The notes under the pieces are model-generated. The model was not told where the DNA came from. It saw only the letters and a list, made by a program, of their open reading frames with translations, and did not search any database. A stretch of 64,000 nucleotides of DNA, taken from NCBI GenBank assembly GCA_947095535.1, contig OX352774.1, positions 71,982,416-72,046,415 of the forward strand, read 5' to 3'. The position numbers were made by a program, and so were the translations under genes. This DNA comes from Poecilobothrus nobilitatus. Lineage: Eukaryota; Arthropoda; Insecta; Diptera; Dolichopodidae. Positions 1 through 11,507 of the stretch are shown here, piece by piece (position 1 is the stretch's first letter; the number at the start of each line of letters is the position of its first letter).

Positions 1-1080
1 AATTAATTGTTTGAGATTAAAGTCTAATTAATATCAGTTCGTAAGTACAAATTACTTCTTCAAAGTACAACAAAAAGACAAGTAAAACAACTAAATAATG
101 AGTAATTACTTCATTAAAGATCAAAAGTCAAAGTTTAAAATTTATGTATGTATGTACATATGTATATAATATTATATGTATTTGTAGATATTTATAATAA
201 TAAATTATTTTTATTAAAAAATGTTTCTCTAATCGTCTATGAATTTTTTTTTTTTTTATTATTTATCACAAATTGGCAACACTTGTTTTAATTACCATTT
301 TTTTTTTAATTTTAGAATGTTTTGTTTTGTTTTTTTTTTTTTTTATTAAATTCCTGTTGCAACTATATTTAATTATTTTACAAATAAATATTCTCACCTT
401 TATACATTTGTACTCTTTCTATTCTCTTCATAACAAATATGTAACTTGAACACAATTTACATACTTTTGTACATACATTCATACATATTTGGTACTTATT
501 TCTATTGTATAAAATTGTTGGTTTTAAATTAACTTATTAAAATTTCAAGGGCAATAGCAGAAATAATTATTTTTTATATCATTATTTGTTTTTCTTTTTT
601 ATTCTAATTCTGACTTTAGAATTTTTGTTAAAAAAAAAAAAATTAAATTATATTTAAATTTTCATTATTGTCGTTGTTCTTGTTAACTATTAACTATTAA
701 TTTAATTGCAACTGTCAATTTTAATACAAAATTGGTAAATCCTAGAATCCATAATATGTATTAAATGGATTGAAATTGAATAAAAATTCATTTTTAAAAA
801 GCTTTCAACTTTTCTATTAAACTTTTTTGTGTATATTTCTCGAAATGAAGTGTTGGTTTCTTTTTTAATAACAGTTAGATATTCAAGTTTGTTTTTTTGT
901 TACCTTGGAAGTTTTAATGAAAATAATTAACAATCTCTAAGAATTTATCGTAAATTCATCTTGAATTTATCCTAGTAATCAAACGCATTCAACCTTTTAA
1001 CAGAAGTTACATGAAATATTGATATTCTTTTGGAAAAACTGTTAAATGTTGTTTTTAAAAACAACTGAAATATATTTTAA
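1..1080. other. AT-rich noncoding stretch
   Basis: No coding signal is visible on either strand. The stretch holds poly-T tracts near 247-257, 299-308 and 331-344, and short TATGTATGTACATATG words near 145-165. This is typical intronic or intergenic filler of an AT-rich insect genome. I see no repeat unit, tRNA or inverted terminal structure here. Confidence 0.6.
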
Positions 1081-1168
1081 CCTCTTACGACGTGTGTGGG
1101 ATTCGAAGCCACACTACCTAAACACAGCGTATTTTATACGCTCGTACCCATTAGGCCACCGAAGCCCC
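1081..1168 (-). mobile_element. tRNA-derived SINE, copy 1 (head only)
   Basis: Read on the minus strand this is a tRNA-like SINE head. The start GGCTTCGGTGGCCTAATGGG contains an A-box-like TGGCCTAATGG, and the B-box-like GGCTTCGAATCC lies at 1099-1110. It ends at CACGTCGTAAGAGG, so only the tRNA-related part and the first arm of the body hairpin remain; the rest of the body seen in copies 2 and 6 is missing. Family membership rests on near-identity to five other copies in this window (4683, 20080, 22461, 53084, 62581). It is noncoding and would have been transcribed by RNA polymerase III from its internal A and B boxes (family knowledge). No clear target-site duplication is visible. Confidence 0.85.
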
Positions 1169-1170
1169 TC

Positions 1171-3879
1171 TATATTATTGTATTCGTAGGACTAAAATCT
1201 TGTACGGCAATAGTTATTTGCTTTAATCAAAATTTAAGTTGTTCTGTATATTTTTTTGCAGATTGTAAATCTATTCCTCACAATGAAAAAAATACAAACA
1301 TTTTATAGAGTTTTGTAAGAAATCCAAGTTATACATAATGTATAGAAGGCGCCTCAAAGATAATTTGACAATATTCCCTACATCAAATTTTTGTACCAAT
1401 ATAATTTTTAAAGCATTTTATTCATAACTATAAATTTTTCGTTCAAAAAATCATTTGTAAATCACTTGTGAACACTAAAAAACTTCTATTTAAATCTGGA
1501 AATGTCAAAGCTGTACTACTCTACTATATACTTCACTAATTACAAAATATGTACGTAAATTTCTGTGTGAAACATAAAAATTATAAGAAAATTACTATAC
1601 AAAAATATAAAAAATCTATATAATATAAAAAGTGCCAGTTTTAATTGTAGTTACATAAATTCATAATAAAATTCGATACTTATATAACAACTCTTGTCAC
1701 TTGTGTCATGTCAATTTAACACCATGGTGTATTGATGCATTTGATGCATTTGATGCATTATTTACATTTTATTTAAATTTTAAAGAGCCGTGACTAAATA
1801 AAACGAGTTTAAAAAGATTCTTTAAAACATTATGAATAAAAAATTAAATAACTAACGAAATCTTTAAAAATTCTTCTATATAAAGTCAATAAATGCACCT
1901 TAAGAAGAAATAAAACTTTTTTTATTCCTTTTTTTTATTCTTTTTTTTTTTTTTTTTTTTTCTTTTTTGTATATGCCCAAATGACATTACAAAAGTCATT
2001 TGAATGTTTTATTTTTCCTTTTTTTCTTTTTTTTTTTTATTATTGTTATTGTAAATTGGTATTCAGAGTTAATTGTGGTAGTTATTTATTTTTGTTTTTT
2101 TTTTTCTTTTTTACAATATACTTATGTTGTTATTGTTGTCAATGAACGCGACCAAATAGCAAGCGCAAGGCTTAAGGTGTCGTTTGTTTTTTTTTTTTCT
2201 GTTTTTTTTTCACTTTTTTATTATTTTTTAAAGTTTATATTTTTTTTTTATATGTGAACATCTCAAATGTTGCGTTTTATCGCTATTTACTGATTTTCTG
2301 ATATTTAATTTTATATTTGTATTTTAAAAGTTTTTTTTTTTTTTTTTCAGTTGATGTGCTTTAATTTTAATTTAGTTGGCATTGGTTAATAAAAAATTAT
2401 TACATAGTTGTATATATATATATATGTATATTTACGTAATATACGTATTATTTTACATATGTATGTATATAAAAAAAATATATAATGAAAATCTGAATAG
2501 AACTGAATGAAATTTTTTTTTTTTTCAATTTTCAATGAAACAGAAAGATAAAAAAGGCATAAATTCAAGGTGAACTTTACAGCGAGGCCATTTTTTTTTC
2601 GTTATTATTATTTGTTTTTTTTTTTTTTTAGTAAATCTTTAAAAAATTTATTTTTATTATTTTTTTTTAAGATTTAAATAATTTTCATTTACATGTGTAC
2701 AATTTGAAAAAAAAAAAAATCTTTTTAATATGCAAATTATTATCACAAAAAAAAAAAAAGAAAAATATTCAACTAAGGCTATAATACCTATCGAAAATTG
2801 AATTCCTACTTACCTATCTAGAATACAGAATTAAGATTATATTTTCAAATATAAAACTAAAGGGACTGTAAATATAAAATAAATATAATAATATTGAAAA
2901 AAAATACCACTTAAAACTTATGCCCATAAAAATTAAAAAATACAATGAAATATTAATTAAATATAAGGTTGTCTCAAGGGTAAGGGAAGTTAAAAAAAAA
3001 AAAAAAAAAAACTTTTCTAGTGTTGAAATTTTGTACCTAATTTGGTATTAAAATAAGTAATTTTAATTTAATTTATATATATTTATATATACATTCATAT
3101 ACATATATATATAAATATTTATATTTTAAGAGTTAGAATTATTTAACTTAATTTTACTATTGTAACTATTAGGTGTTGTATATATATATTCTAGTATAAC
3201 CAAATAAAAAATAGAAAATCCAAAATAGAAATAGATTGACAGATTGATTTTATTATATTCAAAATATGTGCATATTTAAAAAAAAAAAAAACAATACAAA
3301 AAAAATGTAATGAATCAACAAGGTATTCAGAAAATTTTTAAACAACAGTATACATTTAGAAATAACTAAGAGTAACTTCTGTCCCTTTAAAGACTTTCAA
3401 TTTCCTATGATCATAAATTATTTTTTCGAATTCTTTTTAGAACACTGCATTTATTTAATATTACAAATAATACTTTACTAAAAATTTGTAAAAACCCCTG
3501 TGTCAAATAGAGGTTGACCAGCAACATATTATGTATATTATAATATACATATGAATTGCATTCCGTGAACAATAAAAAAAAATTAAAAACAAAAAAAAAA
3601 AACATTTTATTTTTCAACAGTTCTTATCAAATCAGTACGTCTATAGATTATGGACTCTAAAAATTTAATTTATTTTCTCAAAATTAATTTCAATGCATAA
3701 ATAAAGGAATAATTTACTTTTTATATTAAATTTTAACTGATTACGGTAATTTAGTTTTGTTAATAAAAAAATTATTTTTTTTTTAAATAACCCCATCAAC
3801 GTTTTATAGGTTAAATAGATTAAATTTAAATTAAATTGTAGTATATTGACTAAAGAAGCATTGTTTTCGATTTTTTTAA
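1171..3879. other. AT-rich noncoding stretch with dense poly-T tracts
   Basis: From about 1915 to 2360 the plus strand is dominated by T-runs of 9-23 bases, which create meaningless F-rich frames. A (TA)n run sits at about 2411-2424, with several A-runs near 2710, 2745 and 2995-3010. The 9-bp tandem at 1732 is the only discrete repeat. Nothing resembles an exon with a proper splice context. Confidence 0.55.
1732..1758. repeat. 9-bp tandem repeat, TTGATGCAT x3
   Basis: Three exact consecutive copies of TTGATGCAT. Each contains the palindrome ATGCAT. No function is evident. Confidence 0.85.
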
Positions 3880-4370
3880 GTAACCAGAAATAATGCCGAA
3901 TCACCTTTATTTGCATTTCGATGCGGAATTAAAGCCGAAATCACGAGACCCTCATAATTCATGCCGCATATACAAGCATATATACATAAATAGTTTGGAA
4001 AAAAGGGAATAATCTGATTTTGAATCTACCTGTAAAGTTTTTTCCTAATTCAGAATCTCACTTATATATATATAAATATTTTGAGAAAAGCGTATAACTC
4101 TGATTTCGTATCTAAAATCCCTGTTAATTATTTTTTAAATATGTATATTTAATACATATCTACTTCAACTCATATACCAATTCAGTGAAGCCAATATCAA
4201 AAAAAAAAAAAAAAGCGAAATAATTTCAAAAGGGAAATAAGGCCGATTCGACATTATTTTCTTTTTAAAGCGGTAATACAATGCCGAAGTCTAAAAATTT
4301 ACGATTTTCCCCTTGCGATGGGAAATAAAGTCGATTCGGTTTTATTTTTTGGGGCATTATTTCTGATCAC
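3880..4370. mobile_element. Inverted-repeat element built of AAATAA/GCC motifs
   Basis: The ends are inverted repeats: GTAACCAGAAATAATGCC at 3880-3897 and GGCATTATTTCTGATCAC at 4353-4370 match at 16 of 18 positions when one is reverse-complemented. Just inside, GCCGAATCACCTTTATTTGC on the left matches an ACCGAATCGACTTTATTTCC arm on the right after a small insertion. The right half also repeats GGGAAATAAGGCCGATTCG (4231) and GGGAAATAAAGTCGATTCGG (4320) as direct copies. This suggests a nonautonomous DNA element of about 490 bp. A related arrangement lies at 46025-47102. No transposase is visible, and exact borders and target duplication are uncertain. Confidence 0.55.
3995..4130. repeat. GATTTTGTAACCAAC-family repeat (two degenerate units)
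   Basis: Two decayed units sit inside the 3880-4370 element, about 84 bp apart: TTTGGAAAAAAGGG followed by ATAATCTGATTTTG near 3995-4022, and TTTGAGAAAAGCG followed by ATAACTCTGATTTCG near 4080-4108. The same core recurs at 22690, 39250, 42600 and 46633. The order GGAAAAAG, then ATAACTCTGATTTTG, then TAAAATCC is conserved among the loci. No function is known to me. Confidence 0.5.
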
Positions 4371-4682
4371 CTTTTTTGTACTGTATCAAACTAAAGTCAG
4401 TCTTGTTTTCTTTTCACTAAATTCTAATTATCATATTTCTAGTGTTTTATTAGATAATAGTATATTTGTTTTGACCGCATAAATAGAGGGTTAATTAATT
4501 TCCTAAAATGTATATACATATATATATGAACATTATGTATGTGCTTTTCAAATTCTTCTCAAATAAAATGAAATATATTTCTTAATAAATTTCACAGATC
4601 TTTATTAACATTGAAATATTTAAATATATTCACATTTTCTTGAATGAATTTTTTGACATTATTGCAACATGCATATTTTAAT

Positions 4683-4867
4683 GGGCGGGGCTTCGGTGGC
4701 CTAGTGAGTAGGAGCATATAAAACACGCTGTAAGCACCGAGAGAGTGTGGATTTGAACGCGACACACGTCTAAAGAGTTATTCCCCCTTACGACATTTAC
4801 AGCTACGCCTGTAAAGGAAAGGCTGTGTAATTTCCTGTTCACATTTATGTGGCAGAAAAATGCACTA
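4683..4867 (+). mobile_element. tRNA-derived SINE, copy 2 (near full length with target-site duplication)
   Basis: This is a 185-bp plus-strand SINE flanked by a perfect 10-bp direct repeat ATATTTTAAT at 4673-4682 and 4868-4877, the duplication expected of LINE-mediated retroposition. The head GGGGCTTCGGTGGCCTAGTG carries the A box, and GGATTTGAACGC is a decayed B box. The body follows: hairpin arms around 4771-4793, ACAGCT (4799-4804), AAAGGAAA (4813-4820), GGCTGT (4821-4826), GTAA, TTTCCTGT (4831-4838), then a GGCAGAAAAATGCA tail. The interleaved order of these arms is discussed in the findings. There is no coding capacity. The A-rich tail has decayed. Confidence 0.9.
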
Positions 4868-4877
4868 ATATTTTAAT

Positions 4878-7800
4878 TGGCTGCCTGTCATAACCTTATT
4901 ATTTAAGAATTCTTTGGAAAAACCAATACCGACATGTAAATGAGTCAAAGCTTTTATGTGAGTTGTTATATAACAGAAGTTGTACAAATGTCATATTTAT
5001 TTAATTACTCCTATTAACTACTTTAATTAGCTGGGTTTAAACAAAAATTTTACTCAATAATGTAAAGCTAGTTAAATTTAGTAACATTAGCAAAAAAAAA
5101 AAGCTAAAAAGACACCCTTCATTAATATAATATACTAAGGCAAGGTATTTATTACATATTTATAGTTTTGTGGTTTTTAAAAAAAAAGCTTTTTTTTAGA
5201 AAATTACTATTACATTCAATTTAAAATTCATTATTTGTTACATAGTTACTTATATATGTACATATAATAATATACACGAAAACAAAAAATTTAACAAAAA
5301 GTTAACTAAATACATATATCTTTTTTAAATATTTGTAATAAAAAATTAAAATCTTATTTTTTTTTTTTTTTATTTATATCTTTTAATAAATAACATACAT
5401 ACTTATCTTTTATATAATTATAATATAAAGACGTTAGTTAGTCTTAACATTTTGCCTTCAAAAACGTTTTCTCACACTTTGTCTTATAAATGGTAAAAAG
5501 AGTGAAAACAGGATTAAAATCGGGATACTGTATAAAATCCAGAATTTACAAATTAAGAAAGTTGAAATTCAGAGCGCACAAAATTCAGAAAGGACCAAAT
5601 CCAAATTTTATTTATGTCTTTTTTATTAATTTATTCAATTGCCTTAATTATAATCGTATTTGATATTTTTTTTTTTTACATTTAAAAATTGACATGTTGA
5701 AGAGCTTACATATATCATCATATATTATGTTTACATCTATTATTACTTATATACGAGTATATCATCATATGTTTAGATCTATTGAGGATTTGTAATGTTG
5801 AAATTGCTTAGATAACTCCTGTTTAAGCTTCTGATTTGTTATAATACTTAATATAATATAATATAATACTTCTACAGAAATCATCTGCGAGTTATTAGGT
5901 CAAATCAAAAATCTTTTAAGTGTGAAGCCTGTTTAAAAAAAGATTATTGAAAAAAAAAAAAAAAAATTTCGATAAAAATGTTTAATTAAAAACTAATTAA
6001 ATTATAACACCCTTTTGAACAAAATAAATGCATAGATATGTTTTACATATCATTTAATTGACGTTTTTAAAAAAATTGTTTGGGTAAGCTGCATATTTTA
6101 CAATATGTTAGGAGTATTTCGATATAGTAGTTAACTAAATGCTCAATACGGTTGTGCTAAATCCTAAATCTTGTCGTTTTTTTTAGAGCGGCAGCCCCCT
6201 ACCCTATTAAAAATTTTTTCAATTATTCGTTTTGTTCAGAATTATGGGATGTAATTAAATTTCTTTATTTTAAATATTTAAGTATTGTACGTATGTAATA
6301 TGTATGTGTTATATATAAAAAACAAATGTACTGCACATTAAGGTTTGCGGTATGTTCAATTCAAAAAGAGGATTATTTAGAATTATTTAAAGGAGTAACA
6401 TGGTTTCATAAACAAACTAATAAATGGCAGAGTCAAGTTCTTTGAAAAAAAAAAATTGTTTTACCAAATTTGCCAGTCATTTCAATTTTAAAAATATTAT
6501 TAGATTATCTTAGATTTCGTAGTAGAGTTACCATAATTATGAAAGATATTAGTTTTTAACTCATTAGAACGTTAAGATTATTAGTTTTTTTTTTTATTTT
6601 TGTTTTTGAATAAAAGAGGAAGTAGCTTTAGGATTTATTATAAATATTATATAAAAAAACAAAACAGTTCAATTTGAATATAATTAAACTTTTTTTTTAA
6701 ATAGTTTTTTTTATTGTAATCAACAATGTAATAGAAGATTTAACATCTATTATAAAAGTTTTTCTTTTTATTTTTTTAAATTTAACTCATAAATAAACTA
6801 ACATCACGTAACATTTTAAAACGTCAATATATATGTATGTATATGTAAAATAATTTTGTTCATTATATCATTTGTTATTAAACTTAAAAAAAAGAAAAAA
6901 ATACAATTAAAACTTTTTTATTCAATTTATCTTCTTTTTATATAAGAAAATTTAATATAAAGCCTCTGCACATTTTAAATTTATATTTTTTACCCTTTCA
7001 TATAACAAAAAAGTTAATAATCTTAAGATATTATTATTGAATTAGTACTTAATTATAGATTAGGTACATATATGTAATTGGTTTTAAAAATCAGGGATGT
7101 ACAATATTTTTATTAATTGTTAAATTATAAATTTATTTTTGATTTATATTTTTAAAATTAATTATACTAACATAATTATATTAACATTAATTTAAATTAA
7201 ATGATTTTAAAAATAACGAAATATATTTGATAAAATTCTGTTCTTTATTGCGTATGTAATGCAAAAAATGACATATTATTATGAATTTAACCCATACATA
7301 ATTGTGCCCCATAATCCTTATAATTTTTCTAAAAAATTTTAAAAATATAAGCAGGAAAAACCATGTAACAAGTTTTTATATATGTATTAAATTAAAGTAA
7401 TACCATAACGATTCTTAAACCAAGTATCTGTGCGCAGGACATTGATTATTAATTATATTTTTTTTTTAATTGTATTTATTGTTTAAATAATTAAATTTCG
7501 ATTCTGATGAGTTATTCGAATTCTTACATTAATATTAATTATGATGCTAACTATTATTTCTTTGATTTGTTGTAGTTCAGTTATAGACCGTATACTAATC
7601 ATTTAGAATATATGGGGTTCCGTTATATTCTTCGTTAAGAGATTCCACATCCCTCAATTTACGTTCATTCTATGTGATAATTTCAAAAAAGAAAAAGAAA
7701 ACAATAAAAATATGCTTAAAGATTTATTGTGGTTGCGACTGAGATTCTGTAACATTAATTTTCACTTTAATTCTTTATTATATCCTTTGTAAACAAATAA

Positions 7801-7944
7801 TGAAATTGAATATTTTTTTGTGATTACTGATTACTTATTAATAAATTGAATACATGATTAGTGATTTTTCAACTTACCAACTTATTTACTTAATGTGCCA
7901 TACAGATTTTGAAGATTGTGCATCTCATTCATATCTTTTCATTT
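4878..7944. other. AT-rich noncoding stretch
   Basis: No supported exon or RNA gene. It contains poly-T near 5358-5371, a (TATAA)n run near 5849-5868, an imperfect direct repeat at 5711-5785, and A/T tracts. A slightly less AT-rich patch at about 7570-7680 adjoins the LINE relic that follows and could be more of it, but I could not recognise a motif there. Confidence 0.5.
5711..5785. repeat. Imperfect direct repeat, ATATCATCATAT...GTTTACATCTATT
   Basis: ATATCATCATAT followed by GTTTACATCTATT (after a 5-bp insertion) at 5711-5741 recurs as ATATCATCATATGTTTAGAT at about 5759. The spacing is about 47 bp. It is a local duplication of no known function. Confidence 0.55.
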
Positions 7945-8272
7945 TATACGATTTCACACAGTTTCTTTCCAGTTGGAGGTTCATGTATTCTACGTTTTAC
8001 ACCATAAGGTTGGAATTCAAGATTATCTTTGTTAGACAATTTTGGTCCGTACGTGGTCTAGTCAGTGAAGTCGCCTCTCCTTAATTTTTTTTAACTAGGT
8101 CCACGTTATTGTATAACTCGTAGAGTTCGATGTTACTTCGTCTTCGCCAAATTCCTTTGATTGATCTAGGACCATAAATGCAGGGAAGGTATTTTACACC
8201 TAAAGATAACTGCCTTCTCTCTTACCAATGTACATGTTTCTAATCCATACCTTCAGTTTGTATACCCATCCA
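7945..8272 (-). pseudogene. Decayed non-LTR retrotransposon, C-terminal end of the reverse-transcriptase ORF
   Basis: Read on the minus strand in shifting frames, the order of motifs is that of the region downstream of the reverse-transcriptase core in many LINEs. It runs YGLETCTLVREKA (about 8203-8250), a LGVKYLPCIYGP stretch (IYGP at 8168-8179), WRRRSN (8132-8149), ELYELYNNVDL (8096-8128), KERRLH then a stop where family members have W, then LDHV (about 8048-8083), and PYGVKRRIHEPPTGKKL (about 7955-8015). Related elements carry a YGSETW..L, IFGP..W.RR.N.ELYELY..PD, RLRWLGHV, RG RP..RW series. At least three frameshifts and one W-to-stop change show it is dead. Catalytic motifs are absent. 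The clade is uncertain (RTE- or L2-like is possible). Confidence 0.8.
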
Positions 8273-8278
8273 TAAATT

Positions 8279-8334
8279 CAGTTTGTTCCGGAATTTTTGT
8301 AATTTTCAATTTGTTCCGAAACGTTTGTAATTTT
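8279..8334. repeat. 28-bp tandem duplication
   Basis: CAGTTTGTTCCGGAATTTTT begins the first 28-bp unit at 8279, and CAATTTGTTCCGAAACGTTT begins the second at 8307. Both units end GTAATTTT. Four mismatches separate them. The duplication sits next to the LINE relic. Confidence 0.75.
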
Positions 8335-10350
8335 AACTTTTCAAATGTATTTTATTCTTGTATGCATCACATGTACCTACTTTGTTTTCTCTATATAAAT
8401 TATGGAATAACGTAAGATTTCCCCACTAGTTGTAAACAGACTTATAGAAAGCATTTACTTAAAAGGTTTTCTTTTTTTATTTTATTATAAGATGTTCACC
8501 ATATTAGTCAAATAATTGTGAACATTTATTTAGCTCGCATTATCTTAGACTAACGGAATTTTGGCAATTCAATTTTAAGACACTTACCATCGTTCTAATC
8601 AGATGAAATTTTCAAGTTTAGGATAAGTCCGATGATAATATGTATACCTACATGATTTTAATATAATTATACCAAAAAAATACAATACTTATTTGTTATA
8701 GATGAAAATGCATCATACTTGGTATTGCAAAAAAATATTTTAATTTATTAAATTTAAAAGAGTGATGCGAAATATTGTCTCAATATATCGAACAATCGAT
8801 TTGCAATAATGTTATTTAAATATAATATTGAGTACCTATCACGTTAATATTGAACTGTCACAGTATCAAGTAACTATAATGCATTTTTATCTATATAATA
8901 GAATATAAAAATATTTAATAGAGCAGAGCATTAACTTTAAAAAAATTTTAATTGTACCTATTATTATTTGAATGATTCAAATAATTAGATCCAAATCAAA
9001 TAAAAATCAAATGAGGCAACAAACTCTAAAAAATATAATTTTTTTTTCTTTTAAACTTTAACAAAATTTATTTTCAAAATCTCATAATACATATAAATAA
9101 AATCAAAACATTCTTTGATTTCATTTTATTTTATTTTATTTCTAAATAATTTTTTTTTTTTTTAATTTAATAAGAAATATTTTTTTTTTATTTCTAAAAA
9201 TGGGTCATTTTCGCGGCAACGACATTTACAAAAAGAGTCAACAAACCCTGAATATATGAAAAAAAAGAAAAATAAAAATAAATAAATAAATACACAACAC
9301 AGCACAGTATAAAAATTTATTTGCAATTGCATTTTTAAATATTTATACCTATATATATATAATATGTATGTGTATATTATTTTAAAGTATGTGCTTACAG
9401 GGTTAAAAAAGAGAAATAGTTCATTGCATTTTTATATAAAAAAACAAAAAAAGAAAAAAAAACAGAAAACTTAAAACAGTTTCGATTCTATTGAATTTTA
9501 TTAAAGAAAAAAATGCAACAAAAGCAATTATTTTTTTTATTTTTTTTTATTTTTATTATTGTTGTGGTTTTTCTTCAATATATGCAAACAATACAAAATA
9601 AATCCATACGTAGGTATATATATACAAATAAAAAAATAAAAAAATACAAACTTATAAAAATATACTTTAACAAAAATCTGCATTCTAACAAAATAATATG
9701 TAATTTAATTTAAAGGTTAAATGAAGGGCATTCATGTTTATAAACGGTGAATGTTCATTGTCCATTCAATCATCCATTCACCGAATATATTATCCAAAAT
9801 TACATTGTAATTTACACGTTTCATCATCAATTTAAATAACATTTTAACATTTTACTCTAGTTTTACGACCAAAATAAACCCCAAAAGATACATACATACA
9901 TAATATACTTAACTTGAGCTTTTATTTATTCCATATATTGAAGGGAGGGATTAAACGAATTTCAAGAAAAAAAATATTTCCCACCTCTTTTCTGTAGAAC
10001 TGAAAAAAAAAATTAAGAAGAAGGAGTTGGAAGAAAAAAAAGCAAATAAGTTTTGTCTCATTCTCTTCTTAATAACTCTTATTTTAAATTGTTGTTACCC
10101 TTTGGTATTATAAAGTCATTGTCATCATTTCTTGTCATCGGAGTCGAAATACTATTGTTGAAAGGAACTTAGAAAAAAAAAAAAAAATTAGAAACTTTTT
10201 AAATTTTTAAGGAAATCTTTAGTAGTTTTTCTTTTTCGTCAAAGGGAAGTTCAAAGTTCTTATTGAGAAAATTATATAAATATGTATGTATATTGTATAT
10301 TTACATTGTACTAGTAAATATACAAATGTTTAATTCAAAAAATTAGTACA
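8335..10350. other. AT-rich noncoding stretch
   Basis: No gene is recognisable. A-rich and T-rich tracts dominate 9120-9670. A 9-bp inverted repeat, CGGTGAATG at 9745-9753 with CATTCACCG at 9775-9783, is surrounded by further ATTCA/TGAAT words. If the minus-strand segment at 10359 were a real terminal exon, this stretch would contain its 3' UTR, but I see nothing that proves it. Confidence 0.45.
9745..9783. repeat. 9-bp inverted repeat, CGGTGAATG...CATTCACCG
   Basis: Perfect 9-bp arms are separated by 21 bp. The arms and loop contain repeated CATTCA/TGAATG words. It could be a small hairpin or a footprint of a mobile element. Nothing nearby defines a role. Confidence 0.6.
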
Positions 10351-10358
10351 GGGTGATT

Positions 10359-10790
10359 TTATTTTGCATTACTGGACGATAATTTTGAAGGATCATAAAT
10401 AATTTCTTGTCCTGTTTGATACATTTTATATTCATGTTGAGTTAAAAATTTTCTACATTTTTGTTGCTGGTCAACAATGGTTGTTGTTGATTAATAGTAG
10501 AAACCTGTCGAAAGTGTCATACCAGAAGAATGGTATAGTTTTGTTGTTTTGGATTTTCTAATGCATATCATTCTTAAAGGTGCTTTTTATTATATTTTTC
10601 AAGCTAATTTTTTTGCAATGTCCTGTTCTTAATTTTGAATTGGGATACTAATCTTCTTTGAGTGTTGGTACAATTTCGAATGATTTGCTTATTTGTTTAA
10701 TAATTTTAATTTAGTTTGAAACAAGCTAAGGTTCTTGTTGATTTGGGAAGTCTTGAGATTGCATTTCTTTTATACAGAGTTGCTGCAATA
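10359..10790 (-). pseudogene. Protein-like but broken minus-strand segment, unidentified
   Basis: I do not recognise the protein. Two minus-strand stretches read like genuine coding sequence. The frame at 10729-10782, directly after an acceptor-like TATTGCAG, encodes QLCIKEMQSQDFPNQQEP then a stop. The frame at 10359-10490 contains KCRKFLTQHEYKMYQ then TGQEIIYDPSKL and ends SSSNAK-stop. Between them, all frames carry short K/N/Q-rich fragments with stops. The mixed residue use (H, Y, Q, D, P, C) is unlike the K/F/I/N noise of chance frames here. Options are a decayed gene or transposon ORF, or real small exons of a minus-strand gene whose last exon ends at 10359. The acceptor before the second segment, GACCAG at about 10467, has a poor pyrimidine tract, which favours decay. 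Confidence 0.3.
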
Positions 10791-11032
10791 TATATATATA
10801 TATAATATAATCATACATGGATGTACTGTGTCAAGTAGTCTATTTTGATATAATCGGGTCTAACAGAAAAGGTTGAAAAAAAGTGTTGTGATATTATCGG
10901 ACAATAAAAAGAAGTTATTCAAAATTTATAAAAAAGCCAATTATAGAAAATATTAATTCAGGTTTGCGGAGGTGATGAAGGAGGAAAAAAGAAGGTTATA
11001 AAGGAAAACGAAACATGTAAAAAATGTTTCTA

Positions 11033-11507
11033 TGGGGGACAGTTATTCTTTTTCGGTTTCCGAGATAACGGCATTCGAAGTATTTTCGTATATTATTTTT
11101 TAACAAAATTTCAATGAAGCACAAAGTAAATTTAATTTACTTTTTTCGAAAAAGGTAAAATATACAATTAAAATGATAATATATAAATAAAGATTTTGAT
11201 AAGTTACTAAATTAAATAAAAATCGTATATTAATAGCGGTTTTTTTTATACAAAAATTACAGTTATTTAAAAAAACATTAAAAAATATCAATAGTTTTTG
11301 ACTTTAAAAGCTTATAACTAATCAACTATGAAAGTTAGAAGAAGTTAAGATGTTTGTATAAAATCTCATAATTTCAGCTGTGTATCAATATCTATACGAA
11401 TCTTATGTGTTATAGAGGGGCGAAGATATTACTAGGTTTTTAAAGACTTAACGAAAATAATTAAAGGTCGTTATCTCGGAAACCATTACAAATAAATCTC
11501 CCCTCCG
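11033..11507. mobile_element. TIR element (MITE-like), about 475 bp
   Basis: The ends are inverted: GGTTTCCGAGATAACG at 11055-11070 is matched perfectly by CGTTATCTCGGAAACC at 11469-11484. The similarity continues outwards with a small indel, from TGGGGGACAGTTATTC on the left to AAATCTCCCCTCCG on the right. TA dinucleotides flank both ends (11031-11032 and 11508-11509), compatible with a TA target duplication as made by Tc1/mariner-type transposases. The interior has no transposase motif. The superfamily is inferred only from the TA flank. Confidence 0.65.

Noticed and set aside
2000..2257. Phe/Val-rich 85-codon frame
   Set aside because: Produced by poly-T tracts; no gene context.
7854..8084. 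76-codon plus-strand open frame
   Set aside because: It is the antisense shadow of the minus-strand LINE relic.
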